Shown in pieces: positions 17,625 through 25,926 of a stretch of 64,000 nucleotides of DNA. This stretch comes from Streptomyces diacarni (GTDB lineage: Bacteria > Actinomycetota > Actinomycetes > Streptomycetales > Streptomycetaceae): positions 113,140 through 177,139 of the forward strand of contig NZ_QOIN01000040.1 in the NCBI RefSeq assembly GCF_003323715.1. The letters are read 5' to 3'. The notes under the pieces were generated by a model, which was not told the origin of the DNA, ran no database searches, and worked only from the letters and a program-made list of their open reading frames with translations. The first letter of the stretch is position 1. Each line of letters begins with the position of its first letter. A program made the translations under genes and the position numbers.

Positions 17625-17912
17625 ATGAGCACGACGAGCACCACCCCCCGCGCGCTGACCAAGGGCCGCACCCGCCGGGCCGACGCGGACGACATGGCCG
17701 TGGCCTCGTTCGTGATGGGCCTGGTCGGACTGCTGGTCTTCAACATCGTCCTGGGCCCCTGCGCCCTGGTCCTCGGCGGGCTGGCGCTCGCCCGCCACAC
17801 CAGCAGGCCCCGCCGCGCCCTGCTCGGCCTCGCCCTCGGCGCCGCCGACCTGATCGTGCTGGCCACCCTCGTGACCACGGGCGGCACGGTCTCCTGGAAC
17901 CTCGCGGGCTGA
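17625..17912 (+). CDS. DUF4190-type small membrane protein
   Basis: 95 residues with two hydrophobic segments (about 28-55 and 67-87) separated by a basic loop (RHTSRPRRALL). The pattern ASFVMGLVGLLVFNIVLGP with GGLALARH is that of DUF4190 proteins, common in Streptomyces and of unknown function. AAGGAG lies 11 nt before ATG 17625. It follows the small membrane gene by 98 nt and may be cotranscribed. Confidence 0.75.
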   Translation: MSTTSTTPRALTKGRTRRADADDMAVASFVMGLVGLLVFNIVLGPCALVLGGLALARHTSRPRRALLGLALGAADLIVLATLVTTGGTVSWNLAG

Positions 17913-18350
17913 GCAGACGCCCTTCGGTCAATGGGCTTTCCGGCAGAGGCGGTTCGACGGGCCACCCTGGGCCCGGCAAAAAGGGGCACATTCTAGTGAG
18001 CAGCACTGACGCCGCAGGGTGCTCTTCCGTTCGCGCTCACCTGGACGTGTGAATCCGTGATTTGGGTCACGATCATCCCGCAGCCCTCGCTGAGCAGGGA
18101 GTATTCAGGCGGCTCAGGGGGTCTTGTCGGAATGATGTCTTGCTCGTAGCTCTCGCCAGATGACGTCGGAGCAGGCAAGATGGGGGCGTCGCCGCACCGC
18201 ACTGGTGACGGACCTCACATCCGCGGTTCGAACCCTGGGCGGTCGGCAGTCAGCACGAGAGCCCCACCCCAGTCTCGTGGACCATACGGTGAGGCTCTCT
18301 TGTGCCGCACACAGGTGACCTCGGCCGCGCGACCGGCCGGGGCTTCCTGG
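17913..18350. other. Non-coding stretch with a terminator-like hairpin and a T-loop-like motif
   Basis: I see no convincing gene in this interval. A hairpin pairs GAGAGCC plus CACC (18257-18268) with GGTG plus GGCTCTC (18288-18299), one mismatch and a 19-nt loop, followed by TTGTG. A GGTTCGAACC palindrome lies at about 18225-18234 and resembles a tRNA T-loop, but the flanks do not fold into a tRNA. Composition is slightly lower in GC than the neighbours. Confidence 0.4.
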
Positions 18351-18479
18351 TTACAGGTGCGAGGAGATCTCGCGCGCGATCTTGTAGATCGCGAGGGCGA
18401 AGCTCAGGCAGCCTGCCAGCTGCTTGAGGCGATCCGCCCACCTGCTGCGGCCGCCCTCTTCCGTGTTGAGGTCGGCCAT
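18351..18479 (-). CDS. Small ORF of 42 codons, unknown function
   Basis: An ATG at 18479 follows AGAAGG at 7 nt and opens a 42-codon frame ending in TAA. The N-terminal half is charged (MADLNTEEGGRSRWADR). The C-terminal half is a regular amphipathic-to-hydrophobic helix (LKQLAGCLSFALAIYKIAREI) with one cysteine. Codon use is strongly GC-ending. It is too short for a recognisable family; a small membrane-associated protein or a peptide encoded by a former mobile element are both possible. It lies downstream of degraded genes on the same strand. Confidence 0.5.
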   Translation of the reverse strand: MADLNTEEGGRSRWADRLKQLAGCLSFALAIYKIAREISSHL

Positions 18480-18606
18480 GTGTCACCTTCTTCCCGGGCT
18501 GGGGCAAGCCCTCGTTTCGTAGGCCCCGCGGGGGCCCGCGACTCGCAGGCCTGCCAAAGGGAAGACGGGGTGACGTCGAAGAACCTTACAGCCACCCGAC
18601 ACCACA

Positions 18607-18768
18607 TCAGGCAGCAACAGTCGGCTCAGCCTCGGCAGTTGCGGCACTCCGTGCCGTGCCACGTCTGCGCTTGTTGGAACGGTACGCGCGTAGATCGTCT
18701 CGACCAGTGGCCTTGCTTTGCAAGGCAAGGGCATGCCGTGCCCCTTCCTTCTCGGCGAGTGCGAGAGG
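18607..18768 (-). pseudogene. C-terminal gene fragment, family unknown
   Basis: A 53-codon frame between two stops reads LALAEKEGARHALALQSKA, then RDDLRAYRSNKRRRGTARS and a Glu/Ala/Thr tail. It has protein-like codon use but no start or ribosome site, and an upstream in-frame TGA at 18769-18771. It looks like the basic, disordered C-terminus of a larger protein cut off upstream. It belongs to the decayed patch at 18.3-19.1 kb. Family not recognised. Confidence 0.35.
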
Positions 18769-18905
18769 TCACATGCTGAGACCATCCATCCTGTGCGCGT
18801 ATGCGCTGCGGCTTCCTCCCCGCGACGTTGCCGGTCTCGGCCTTCGCTGCCGCCCTGGGAAGGCAAGGCGGCGGACTTCGGGAGGTCGTTGTGGCATGGT
18901 TCGGC

Positions 18906-19133
18906 CTACCGAGGCCTGCGCTTCGGTGGGACCGGCCCGGAAACGACCTCCAGGTCCGTGTGCTCCTTGAACGGGTGCACCGGGTTGGCTCCGTCAAGGA
19001 GCCGCAGCCGACCATGCTCGTCGGCGAACGCCTCGCCGGCCCAGCCGGACCAGGAAGTTGTCACCAGGATGCCCTTCGCCGCGCGCGTGTGTGTTCCAGT
19101 ACCGGCCAGGCCCCCCAACGCAGCTTCGGCACG
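18906..19133 (-). pseudogene. C-terminal fragment of an Mrr-type restriction endonuclease
   Basis: The frame reads AAKGILVTTSWSGWAGEAFA, then DEHGRLRLLDGANPVHPFKE and HTDLEVV before a stop at 18906. This is the end of Mrr-like restriction endonucleases as I know it: GILVTTSWFG.....FA..HGRI.LIDG..L..L..EH...DV. The catalytic D-ExK part should lie upstream but is missing, because the frame runs directly into the end of the next TetR gene. It is a truncated remnant, probably of a defence or mobile island. Confidence 0.65.
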
Positions 19134-19138
19134 TGTCT

Positions 19139-19711
19139 TCAGCGCACCAGGAGATCGATGGCGACCTCCAGTCGTTCGAGATAGAACTCCCGTACCGCGG
19201 CCTGATGCTTGAGGCCGATCGACGCACTGATCACCGTCTGTGCGACGAGGGGGGCCGCGGCTCGTCCTGACTTGACGGCGATCGCTTCTGTGATCAGTTC
19301 CTCGAAACGTCGCGGCGCGGTCTCGGCGACCTCTCCGAGGAGGTCGGGGTTGTCCTCGATGACCGCCGCGATGTCGCGCGTCAGCGGGCCGATGTAACGG
19401 CCCGCCCACTGGTCGAACGCTTCGAGGAGGCGCTTAGGAAGGGGTCGGCCGGCGTCGGCCAGGACATGTTCGACCGCCGCGATGTCCCGCTCCAGGGCCT
19501 GGGTGGCCGCCGCACGGAACAGCGTCTCCTTGGAGGAGAAGAGAAAGTAAAGACCGGGCCGGGAGATGTGCGCCGCCCGCGCCACCTCCTCCATCGAGGT
19601 CTTCCGGTAGCCGAATCGCGCGAACGTGACCATGGCGGAGTCCAGAACCATGGTCCGACGGTCGATATCGGCGCCCCTAGACGAAGGGTGACCGGCGTCG
19701 GGACTGCTCAT
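19139..19711 (-). CDS. TetR family repressor
   Basis: 190 residues. The helix-turn-helix is at about residues 20-65 (RRTMVLDSAMVTFARFGYRK, then ISRPGLYFLFSSKETLF). The C-terminus contains the TetR_C-like LLEAFDQWAGRYIGPL. The start is ATG 19711. It is divergent from an SDR oxidoreductase gene, with an ACTATAC/GTATAGT repeat between, and probably represses it. Its stop abuts the Mrr fragment. Confidence 0.85.
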   Translation of the reverse strand: MSSPDAGHPSSRGADIDRRTMVLDSAMVTFARFGYRKTSMEEVARAAHISRPGLYFLFSSKETLFRAAATQALERDIAAVEHVLADAGRPLPKRLLEAFDQWAGRYIGPLTRDIAAVIEDNPDLLGEVAETAPRRFEELITEAIAVKSGRAAAPLVAQTVISASIGLKHQAAVREFYLERLEVAIDLLVR

Positions 19712-19737
19712 GGACCGAGCATATGAGCGAGAGTCCC

Positions 19738-19767
19738 ACTATACAAAGCAGGTCTAGTACGTATAGT
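19738..19767. promoter_or_regulatory. Inverted repeat between TetR and SDR genes
   Basis: ACTATAC (19738-19744) and GTATAGT (19761-19767) are exact reverse complements with a 16-nt spacer, in an AT-rich patch directly upstream of the SDR start. The probable operator and promoter region of both genes. Confidence 0.5.
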
Positions 19768-19774
19768 CGACGGC

Positions 19775-20749
19775 ATGACCACGCGCGAGCCCCTCTCCAC
19801 GCCCTTCACCGCCTCGAGTACCGCGGCCGAGGTCCTGCGGGGCGTCGACCTCACCGGCGTCCGTGCGATCGTGACGGGAGCTTCCTCCGGACTCGGGATC
19901 GAGACGGCTCGCGTGTTGACCGCTGCCGGGGCGCAGGTGACGCTCGCTGTCCGCGACACGAGGGCGGGTGACGCCGTCGCCGAGGCGATCGCGAAGTCGA
20001 CCGGAGGAATACGGCCCCGGGTTGCCCGGCTCGACCTCGCCGACAGGACCACTGTCAAGCGATTCGTTGACGCCTGGAGCGGCCCGCTTCACCTGCTGAT
20101 CAACAACGCGGGCGTGGTCACTGGCGGTCTCGAACGCACCCACGAGGGCTGGGAGCTGCAATTCGCGACGAACCATCTCGGCCACTTCGCCCTTGCCACC
20201 GGCCTTCACGACGCCCTGGCACGGGGAGCGGCCGACCGCGACGGAGCACGGATCGTCTCGGTCAGTTCGACGGCGCACATGCGTTCCGGCATCGACTTCG
20301 GCGACCTCCACTTCGAGCGTCGCGGCTACGATCCGCAGATCGCCTACGCCCAGTCGAAGACGGCGAACTCTCTCTTCGCCGTCGAGGCGACCCGCCTGTG
20401 GGCGTCCGACGGCATCACGGCCAATGCGGTGAATCCCGGCGGTGTCGCGACAGGGCTACAACGGAACTTCACAGCGCGACAAAGGGAGTCCCTCGACGCG
20501 GCCGAAGCCGCCGGAGTGTTCACGTACAAGACGGTCGAGCAGGGGGCTGCCACCAGCATCGTCGCGGCCGTCGCCCCGGAGTTCGCGCACTTTGGAGGCC
20601 ACTACCTCGACGATGCGCAAGAGGCCTACACCGTGCCGAACGGCGCGGACCTCGCGCAGCACCCGCACGGCGTCAAGGAATGGGCGCTCGACCCCGCCAC
20701 CGCCGAGCGCCTCTGGACGGTCTCAACCGACCTGCTCCGCCGCCCCTGA
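19775..20749 (+). CDS. Short-chain dehydrogenase/reductase, retinol-dehydrogenase-like
   Basis: 324 residues, longer than minimal SDRs and typical of the WW-oxidoreductase/RDH-like group. It has the cofactor motif TGASSGLGIETA near residue 35, structural NNAG near 108, catalytic Ser in VSVSSTAH and active-site YAQSKTAN. The loop after YxxxK continues AVNPGGVATGL. The start is ATG 19775. It is under the divergent TetR regulator; the substrate is unknown, and many homologues act on hydrophobic alcohols or ketones. Confidence 0.9.
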   Translation: MTTREPLSTPFTASSTAAEVLRGVDLTGVRAIVTGASSGLGIETARVLTAAGAQVTLAVRDTRAGDAVAEAIAKSTGGIRPRVARLDLADRTTVKRFVDAWSGPLHLLINNAGVVTGGLERTHEGWELQFATNHLGHFALATGLHDALARGAADRDGARIVSVSSTAHMRSGIDFGDLHFERRGYDPQIAYAQSKTANSLFAVEATRLWASDGITANAVNPGGVATGLQRNFTARQRESLDAAEAAGVFTYKTVEQGAATSIVAAVAPEFAHFGGHYLDDAQEAYTVPNGADLAQHPHGVKEWALDPATAERLWTVSTDLLRRP

Positions 20750-20792
20750 CCTCTCGGCGCCACAGCAAGCGTCATGCCGCTTTCTCGGCGGC

Positions 20793-21626
20793 TCAGGGCT
20801 TCCCCGACGCGGACCTTCCGCCCTCGTTCGGCAGTGCGCCGCCGAAGCGGCGGTCGCGCTGGGCGTACTCCAGGCAGGCGGCCCACAGGTCGCGCCGGTC
20901 GAAGTCCGGCCACAGCACGTCCTGGTAGACCATCTCCGCGTAGGCGCTCTGCCAGATCAGGTAGTTGGAGGTGCGCTGCTCACCCGAGGGGCGCAGGAAG
21001 AGGTCCACGTCCGGCATGTCGCGGTAGTACAGGTACTTCGCGAACGTCTTCTCGTTGACCTTCGAGGGGTCGAGCCGGCCCGCGGCGACCTCCTCGGCGA
21101 GGGCGCGCGCCGCGTCCGCGACCTCGGCGCGGCCGCCGTAGTTGACGCAGAAGTACAGCGTCATCGCGTCGTTGTCCTTGGTCTGCTCCTGGGCGACCTG
21201 CAACTCCTGGACGACCGACTTCCACAGCTTCGGCATCCGGCCCACCCAGCGGATGCGGATGCCGAGGGCGTCCATCTCGTCGCGCCGCCGGCGGATCACG
21301 TCCCGGTTGAAGTTCATCAAGAAGCGCACCTCTTCCGGTGAACGCTTCCAGTTCTCCGTCGAGAACGCGTACAGCGACAGGTTCTTGACGCCCATCTCCA
21401 GGCAGCCCTTGAGGACGTCCATCACGACGCCCTCACCGACCTTGTGCCCCTCCGTGCGCGGCAGACCGCGCTGCTTGGCCCACCGGCCGTTGCCGTCCAT
21501 GACGACCGCCACATGCCCCGGGACGAGCTCACCCGGGATCTTCGGCGGCCTGGCCCCCGACGGATGCGGCTCGGGCGCCTGGTACTCGCGCTGCTGCGAC
21601 CAGGACAGCATTCCGCGGCGTGCCAT
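20793..21626 (-). CDS. uppS: Isoprenyl transferase (cis-polyprenyl diphosphate synthase)
   Basis: 277 residues. It carries [20 protein letters not shown] near residue 38 (catalytic Asp and pyrophosphate site), then [16 protein letters not shown], and late [20 protein letters not shown]. It condenses isopentenyl diphosphate into the C50/C55 lipid carrier for peptidoglycan and arabinogalactan-type glycans. The start is ATG 21626. It follows recO on the same strand by 51 nt, a standard Streptomyces pairing. Confidence 0.95.
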   Translation of the reverse strand: MARRGMLSWSQQREYQAPEPHPSGARPPKIPGELVPGHVAVVMDGNGRWAKQRGLPRTEGHKVGEGVVMDVLKGCLEMGVKNLSLYAFSTENWKRSPEEVRFLMNFNRDVIRRRRDEMDALGIRIRWVGRMPKLWKSVVQELQVAQEQTKDNDAMTLYFCVNYGGRAEVADAARALAEEVAAGRLDPSKVNEKTFAKYLYYRDMPDVDLFLRPSGEQRTSNYLIWQSAYAEMVYQDVLWPDFDRRDLWAACLEYAQRDRRFGGALPNEGGRSASGKP

Positions 21627-21677
21627 TCGGTACTCATCTCCAGCGGGCGGGGCAAGGGACAGCTGACCCGCCCGAGC

Positions 21678-22436
21678 CTAACCGTTCGACGCCTGCCGCA
21701 CGTACCGCAAGGAGCGCAGCCCCCGCTCCAGGTGCCAGTGCAGATACGCCGAGACCAGCCCCGAGCCCTCCCGGCAGTGCCGCCGCTCGGCGGCGTCCGC
21801 CGTCTCCCAGTCGCCTGTCAGCAGGGCGCCCAGCAGCCGCAGCGCCTCGGGGGACGGCACGACGCTGCCCGGGACGCGGCAGTCGCCGCACACCACGCCG
21901 CCCGATGCCACCGAGAAGAACCGGTTGGGCCCGGGCATTCCGCACTTGGCGCAGTCCGCGAAGCTGGGGGCGTAGCCGCCCATGGCCAGGGAGCGCAGCA
22001 GGAAGGCGTCCAGCACCAGGCCCGCGCCGTGCTCGCCGGAGGCGAGGGTGCGCAGCCCGCCGACCAGCAGCAGGTACTGCTGCACGTTCGGCTCGCCCTC
22101 GTGGTCGGTGAACCGCTCGGCCGTCTCCAGCATGGCCGTCCCCGCGGTGTAGCGGTCGTAGTCCGCCACGATGCCCCGGCCGTACGGGGCGATCGTCTCC
22201 GTCTGGGTGCACAGCGGCAGGCCGCGCCCCACCAGATCGCTGCCCCGCGCGAAGAACTGCACGTCCACATGGCTGAACGGCTCCAGCCGCGCCCCGAATT
22301 TCGACTTCGTGCGCCGCACTCCGCGCGCCACCGCGCGCACCCGCCCGTGCCCCCGAGTGAGCAACGTGATGATGCGGTCGGCTTCACCCAGTTTCTGCGT
22401 GCGCAGGACGATCCCGTCGTCGCGGAACAAGCTCAC
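21678..22436 (-). CDS. recO: DNA repair protein RecO
   Basis: 252 residues with the OB-fold N-terminus (SLFRDDGIVLRTQKLGEADR) and a Cys4 zinc site (CAKCG and CGDC) near residues 164-190. RecO loads RecA at single-strand gaps with RecR and RecF. GTG 22436 is chosen because the family begins with the (M)SLFRDDG segment; an in-frame ATG at 22466 would add ten residues. It lies upstream of uppS. Confidence 0.95.
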   Translation of the reverse strand: MSLFRDDGIVLRTQKLGEADRIITLLTRGHGRVRAVARGVRRTKSKFGARLEPFSHVDVQFFARGSDLVGRGLPLCTQTETIAPYGRGIVADYDRYTAGTAMLETAERFTDHEGEPNVQQYLLLVGGLRTLASGEHGAGLVLDAFLLRSLAMGGYAPSFADCAKCGMPGPNRFFSVASGGVVCGDCRVPGSVVPSPEALRLLGALLTGDWETADAAERRHCREGSGLVSAYLHWHLERGLRSLRYVRQASNG

Positions 22437-22493
22437 GCGACCACCGCCACGTCCCGGGAAGAGCACATGGGGCCATTGTCCCGTACCGGGGTG

Positions 22494-23270
22494 TCAGTCG
22501 GGTGGCTGCGGGGCGGCTCCGGGGGTGACGAGGCCCGATTCGTAGGCGGTGATCACCAGTTGTGCGCGGTCGCGTACGGAGAGCTTGCCCATGATGCGGC
22601 TCACATGGGTCTTGGCCGTCAGCGGGGACAGGGCGAGGGCGTGGGCGATCTCGGCGTTGTTGTGGCCGCGCGCCACCAGCGCGAGGACTTCGCGTTCCCG
22701 AGCGGAGAGCACGGCCAGTAGGCCGGGGGCGGGCTCGGCAGGCCCCGTACCGTCGCCGGGCTCCGGCGTGCGCAGCACGCGGGCGATCAGCCGTGCCGTG
22801 GGTCCCGGCGACAGGAGGGAGTCGCCGGCGGCGACGGTTTGGATCGCGTCGAGCAGTTCGGCGGGCCTGGTGTCCTTGACGAGGAAGGCGGAGGCCCCGG
22901 CGCGCAGGGCCTCGACGACGTGCTCGTCGGTGTCGTACGTCGTCAGGACGAGGATCTTCACCTGGTCGAGGTCGTCGGCTGCGGCGATCAGCCGGGTGGC
23001 CTCGATGCCGTCGAGGTCGGGCATGCGGATGTCCATGACGACCAGGTCGGCGCGTGCCGACCTGGCCAGCGCGACGGCTTCGCGTCCCGTGCCGGCCTCT
23101 CCGACGACGGTCATGCCGGGCGCCGAGGCGATGAGCATGGCGAAGGCGGAGCGGACGAGCGTCTGGTCGTCGGCGAGGACGATCCGCAGGGGGGTGTCGG
23201 TGCCGCGCGGCGCGCTCGGCGTTCTCCCACTCGGCGACGCGCTCGCCGGGCCATGCGTCTGGCCGCTCAT
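22494..23270 (-). CDS. NarL/LuxR-type response regulator
   Basis: 258 residues. A ~25-residue extension precedes the receiver domain (IVLADDQTLVRSAFAML, phosphoacceptor in VVMDIRMPDLDG, late Lys in FLVKD). The C-terminal GerE helix-turn-helix reads LSAREREVLALVARGHNNAE and SPLTAKTHVSRIMGKL. Its ATG overlaps the kinase stop by 4 nt (ATGA), so the two-component pair is translated coupled. The regulon is unknown. Confidence 0.93.
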   Translation of the reverse strand: MSGQTHGPASASPSGRTPSAPRGTDTPLRIVLADDQTLVRSAFAMLIASAPGMTVVGEAGTGREAVALARSARADLVVMDIRMPDLDGIEATRLIAAADDLDQVKILVLTTYDTDEHVVEALRAGASAFLVKDTRPAELLDAIQTVAAGDSLLSPGPTARLIARVLRTPEPGDGTGPAEPAPGLLAVLSAREREVLALVARGHNNAEIAHALALSPLTAKTHVSRIMGKLSVRDRAQLVITAYESGLVTPGAAPQPPD

Positions 23271-24571
23271 CGAGGTTCCTTCCTCCCAAGGGCGTGTTCC
23301 GTGGACGGAGAAGGGGACGGAGAGGGGGACGGGGCGGGCGCGAGCCGCGCCGGCAGCAGGGCGGTCACCGCGAAGCCGGCGCCGCCGGCGCGCGGCCCGG
23401 CTTCGAGGGTGCCGCCGACGCTGCGGGCCCGCTCCCGCATGCCGACGATGCCGAACCCTCCCCTGTCCCCGGCCTGCTCGGCGGCGGCTGCCCGGGTGCC
23501 TGCGGCGCCGCCGTCGTCGACGACGCTCACCCGCAGCGCGGCGCCGGCGCCCTCCACCGCGGCCCGCACGCCGACCGAGGCCCCGGCGTGGCGCACGGCG
23601 TTGGTCAGTGCCTCTTGGACGATGCGGTAGGCGGCGGCTCCGACGGCGGGCTCGGGCGCCAGGTCGTGCGCGGCGCGGTCCACGGACAGTTCGACGTGGG
23701 CGCCCGCCTCGCACGCCGCCCGCGCCAGGTCGGGCAGTGAGGACAGGCCCGGCAGCGGTTCCCTGCCGTCGGCGTCGCCGGCGCGCAGCACCTCCAGCGT
23801 GGTCCGCAGTTCGGTGCGGGCGCCGCGGCAGGTGTCGGAGATGCCGTCGAGCGCCTTGGCGACGGCTTCGCGGTCGAGCCGGTCGGGGTCGGCGACGAGC
23901 ACGTGTGCGGCCACCGAGGTCTGCACGCCGATCAGGGTGATGCTGTGGGCGAGCAGGTCGTGCAGGTCGCGGGCGATGCGCAGCCGTTCCTGGACGACGC
24001 GGCGCGCGGCTTCCTCCTCGCGGGTGCGCTCGGCCCGCTCGGCGCGCTCGACCACGGCGGCGACGTAGTCACGGTGGATGCGGATGGCCTCACCGACGAG
24101 GACGCACACCACCAGCCATCCGGAGGAGCGCAGCATCTCGCCCAGTTGCCGGGTGGCGCCGAGGCTGCCCATCACCGTCGCCATGACGCCGACGAGTACG
24201 CCGAGCGTGGTGAAGGTGCGCCACGGGGGTCCGGCCGCGGCCATCGAGTACAGGGCGACGAGGGCTGCGGGCACCGCCGCGTAGTGGGAGAAGTCCTGGG
24301 CGTGGTAGGGGCCGACGCACGCGACGATCACGGCCACGGTCAGCCACGGCGCCCTGCGTCTCAGCGCGAGCACGGCGCCGGAGCAGGTGAGCAGCGCCCA
24401 GCCCAGCACCGTGGGGGTGCGCCCGTCGGAGGGCGGCGCGGTGGCGGCCATGGCGGCCTGCGCCAGGCACATGCCCAGCGCGAGCAGCAGGTCGTTCCGG
24501 GCGACGGGCACCGAGGGGCTCCGGGGCCGCAGGACGCGGTCCATGACGGTGTTCATCGGGTCCCGTGGCAT
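23267..24571 (-). CDS. Sensor histidine kinase, HisKA_3 (NarL-partner) type
   Basis: 434 residues. Five to six membrane helices occupy the first ~180 residues with no large extracellular domain. HisKA_3 follows, with the phospho-His in RIARDLHDLLAHSITLIG, then a HATPase with QEALTNAVRHAG and GFGIVGMRERA. The C-terminus is a (Pro-Ser) run. The start is uncertain among ATG 24571, 24556 (better ribosome site) and 24544. It is likely a membrane-stress or intramembrane sensor. Confidence 0.9.
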   Translation of the reverse strand: MPRDPMNTVMDRVLRPRSPSVPVARNDLLLALGMCLAQAAMAATAPPSDGRTPTVLGWALLTCSGAVLALRRRAPWLTVAVIVACVGPYHAQDFSHYAAVPAALVALYSMAAAGPPWRTFTTLGVLVGVMATVMGSLGATRQLGEMLRSSGWLVVCVLVGEAIRIHRDYVAAVVERAERAERTREEEAARRVVQERLRIARDLHDLLAHSITLIGVQTSVAAHVLVADPDRLDREAVAKALDGISDTCRGARTELRTTLEVLRAGDADGREPLPGLSSLPDLARAACEAGAHVELSVDRAAHDLAPEPAVGAAAYRIVQEALTNAVRHAGASVGVRAAVEGAGAALRVSVVDDGGAAGTRAAAAEQAGDRGGFGIVGMRERARSVGGTLEAGPRAGGAGFAVTALLPARLAPAPSPSPSPSPSTEHALGRKEPR

Positions 24572-24642
24572 CCGCACACGCCCAATCCTGCGCCAGCGGC
24601 AAAGGGTTGGGGCAGCCGGGGGTGCCGTCCGCGGACCCGGGG

Positions 24643-25926
24643 CTAGCGGACCCCGCGGATGCGCAGCACCAAGAGGGCGCCGGCGAGGCCGACGGCGGCG
24701 GAGGTGAGGTAGAGGGCGGGGTAGCCGCCGGCGTGGGTGACCAGGGGCGCGGCCAGTGCGGGGGCCGCGACCTGGGGCAGGGAGTTGGCGATGTTGATGA
24801 CGCCCAGGTCCTTGCCCCGGTCGAGGGCGGCGGGCAGCACGTCCGCCATGAGGGCGAAGTCGACGGAGGTGAAGACGCCGAAGCCGACACCCAGCAGGGC
24901 CGCCGCGCACAGGACGCCCGTCCAGGTCTGCCAGCAGGCCATCAGCGCCGAGGCGGCGGCCATCACGACGCCGGCCCCCAGGACGAAGGGTTTGCGCCGT
25001 CCCACGCGGTCGGACCAGACGCCGCCGGCCACGACGGTGGCCAGCAGCAGCGCGGCGTTGACGGCGGTCAGGACGAGGACCCCGTGCTCGGGCGCCGCGA
25101 CGTGCAGAGCGTCGCGCAGGTAGTACAGCAGGTACAGCAGCGCCAGCGCGTTGCCGAGGTTGACCAGGAGGCGGGTCAGCCAGGCCCAGCCGAAGTCGGG
25201 GTGGGCGCGCGGGCTGATCCAGAAGCCGCGGGTGAAGCTCCGCCAGGTGAACGCGGGCCGCAGCGCGGGCGGCAGCGGCGTGTCCTGGCGCAGCAGCACG
25301 TACGGGCCCACGGCGAGGACGGTGAACAGCGCGCAGGCCAGGTAGCCGGCGGTGAGGCCGCCCGCGGCCATGGCCAGGCCGGTGCCGAGGACGACGCCGA
25401 GGGTCTGGGAGACGCCCAGCCAGCCGCCGACGGCTCCGCGCTGCCCGGCCGGTACCCGGTCGGGGACGGCGGCGACCAGGGCGGCGAAGGTGGCGTTGAG
25501 CGCGAGCTGCACCAGGCACCAGCCCAGCACCATCGCCGTCATGTTCCGCGCGAGCGCGAGGACCACCAGGCCCGCGGCGCCGCCCGCCACGCCCGCGACG
25601 ATCCAGGGGACGCGCCGCCCCCAGCGGGAGGTGGTGCGGTCGGAGACGGCTCCGAAGAGGGGGTTGGCGACCAGGGAGACGGCGGCGCCGATGCCCGTCA
25701 CCCAGGCCAGTACGGACTCCTTGCCCCATCCCGCGGGCGCCAGTTCGGCCGCTTGGAGGGCGAGGAGCACCTGGAGGGGCCCGTACCAGCCCACCCATAC
25801 CGAGCCGTTGGCCAGCGAGAGCGCCGTCGTCCAGCGCGGGGTGACCGGCGTGGTCGGCTCGGCGAGGGGCCCGGCGGCGGGGTCGGCGGGGCCGCCGGCC
25901 TCTCCGGTCGGAGGGGGGATCGTCAC
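24643..25926 (-). CDS. MFS transporter, sugar/cation-symporter-like
   Basis: 427 residues with twelve predicted helices. FGAVSDRTTSRWGRRVPWIV in the TM2-3 loop is the form of motif A seen in GPH-like and SLC45/MFS_2-type glycoside transporters, and SDRVGRRKPFVL repeats it in the second half. GTG 25926 overlaps the beta-glucosidase stop (GTGA). Cotranscription with a GH1 enzyme points to uptake of a beta-glucoside or disaccharide. Confidence 0.87.
   Translation of the reverse strand: MTIPPPTGEAGGPADPAAGPLAEPTTPVTPRWTTALSLANGSVWVGWYGPLQVLLALQAAELAPAGWGKESVLAWVTGIGAAVSLVANPLFGAVSDRTTSRWGRRVPWIVAGVAGGAAGLVVLALARNMTAMVLGWCLVQLALNATFAALVAAVPDRVPAGQRGAVGGWLGVSQTLGVVLGTGLAMAAGGLTAGYLACALFTVLAVGPYVLLRQDTPLPPALRPAFTWRSFTRGFWISPRAHPDFGWAWLTRLLVNLGNALALLYLLYYLRDALHVAAPEHGVLVLTAVNAALLLATVVAGGVWSDRVGRRKPFVLGAGVVMAAASALMACWQTWTGVLCAAALLGVGFGVFTSVDFALMADVLPAALDRGKDLGVINIANSLPQVAAPALAAPLVTHAGGYPALYLTSAAVGLAGALLVLRIRGVR

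Noticed and set aside
17993..18202. 69-codon minus-strand ORF from GTG 18202
   Set aside because: Codon third positions are not GC-biased in its first half, there is no ribosome site, and the peptide has no recognisable pattern.
18180..18300. Possible tRNA or tRNA-derived attachment site around GGTTCGAACC
   Set aside because: The T-loop-like sequence is flanked by stems that do not pair and there is no D-arm, anticodon arm or acceptor match. Kept only as a note for the decayed island.
23714..24530. Long frames continuing the histidine kinase ORF upstream to 25939 and antisense ORFs across it
   Set aside because: High-GC shadow frames. The kinase must start near 24571 because the upstream sequence is the 3' end of the MFS gene in another frame.
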